Source: Carposina sasakii
Taxonomy: Eukaryota; Arthropoda; Insecta; Lepidoptera; Carposinidae
Assembly: GCA_014607495.2 (NCBI GenBank)
Contig: CP053150.1
Span: 6,902,495-6,966,494, forward strand
Reading direction: 5' to 3'
Length of the DNA stretch: 64,000 bases
Both the position numbers and the translations under genes were made by a program. The notes beneath the pieces were generated by a model. The model was given only the letters and a program-made list of their open reading frames with translations, was not told where the DNA came from and did no database searches. Shown one piece after another: positions 63,460-64,000 of this stretch (positions are counted from its first letter, which is position 1; each line of letters starts with the position of its first letter).

Positions 63460-63772
63460 GTAGGCGTGGTTTTGGTGGAAGACGCCTACTTCTGCACGCG
63501 CATGGACCGGGTACCGTCGCGTACGAAAGCGCTGTAACGCGGCAGTTTGCTCTAGCCAGTGTTGACCGTGCCACGAATTTGTGTTGGTGACAACTTTATT
63601 GCTCGCGAGTTAGAAAACTTTGTAGCTAACAACTTTCCAGTGTTTGAGTTGATATGGGAAACAATGGGTATTTGCTGAGAAGGTTCAAGTGATGGACTTG
63701 TTAAGTGTCATAATGTGGATGTATGCAATGTGTTGATACGATCTTAAGGAGATAATTGAAACTAAATACAAG
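63460..63772 (+). promoter_or_regulatory. Candidate promoter and non-coding first exon of a gene running off the right edge
   Basis: A CpG-richer patch (GCACGCGCATGGACCGGGTA and GTCGCGTACGAAAGCGCTG, 63496-63540) is followed by an initiator-like CCAGTGTTGACC and a block ending in a strong donor, AAG|GTAAGT, after 63772. Several ATGs in the block open only short frames, so it is probably a 5' UTR exon. The coding part would be beyond the window. Confidence 0.4.
63654..63736 (+). promoter_or_regulatory. Two overlapping short ORFs in the candidate right-edge leader
   Basis: A 12-codon ORF (63654-63692) stops at TGA, and the next ATG overlaps it as TGATG at 63690-63694. The second frame runs 14 codons to TGA at 63734-63736 and reads hydrophobic (MDLLSVIMWMYAMC). 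If transcribed, this is a stop-start arrangement of upstream ORFs. Confidence 0.3.
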
Positions 63773-64000
63773 GTAAGTATTTAAATTTTTATTCATTTAA
63801 ATTAATATGTCACTTAAATTTTAAAAAAATCGAAGGATCTAGGTAATTAAAAAAAGAATTTAGGTGATCTAAATCTGGATTAAGTAAGAATGCTTATCCG
63901 CAATATTTTTCTTTCCTAAGGTATGTACCTTTTTTTATTTATTAAATGTAAAATATATAGGTATATTTCTTACCGGGTACGTAAATTAAAACGTTAATTA

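Noticed and set aside
1..64000. CRISPR array, operons, riboswitches or a prokaryotic system
   Set aside because: Repeats are dispersed, not regularly spaced, and gene structure is eukaryotic throughout.

Overview
This 64 kb window is AT-rich, repeat-dense animal DNA, almost certainly from a butterfly or moth (Lepidoptera). The evidence is a lachesin/DIP-type immunoglobulin gene with short GT-AG exons, Helitron fragments of the Lep1 style (TC start, CTAG end, A/T insertion site), RTE-type LINE tails with matching short SINEs, a BEL/Pao retrotransposon end, and many inverted-repeat MITEs. There are no bacterial features.

Layout. 0-9.9 kb is intergenic and repetitive: a MITE nested in an older repeat, a possible short two-exon coding start (2651-2881), a CpG-rich promoter-like patch (3.13-3.23 kb), a decayed RTE reverse transcriptase (5.3-6.1 kb), a tandem repeat carrying tRNA-like SINE heads with a Helitron at the junction (6.3-7.15 kb), and a piggyBac-like relic (8.1-8.9 kb). 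At 9939-10751 is a complete intronless NDUFS3 (complex I 30 kDa subunit) gene. From 15.4 to 32.6 kb (probably starting near 13.1 kb) runs an eight-coding-exon gene for a three-Ig-domain surface protein of the DIP/lachesin family. All its splice phases agree and the joined product is 449 residues. Intron 3 of this gene holds, on the opposite strand, an intronless divergent SLC6-type transporter gene (16891-18747, 618 aa). From 32.6 to about 63.4 kb I find no host gene, only layered transposon debris and a few unique-looking AT-rich blocks that could be regulatory. The right edge (about 63.5-63.77 kb) looks like a non-coding first exon with a strong splice donor, the start of a gene continuing outside the window.

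How the parts relate. The DIP-like protein would act at the neuronal cell surface. The nested SLC6-like gene shares its chromatin but is transcribed the other way. The NDUFS3 copy is mitochondrial and unrelated to both. The repeats show clear order-of-insertion information (MITE inside repeat, SINE inside MITE-like element, Helitron at a tandem junction, GC-rich insert inside another repeat). Most of the window's unusual content is of that kind.
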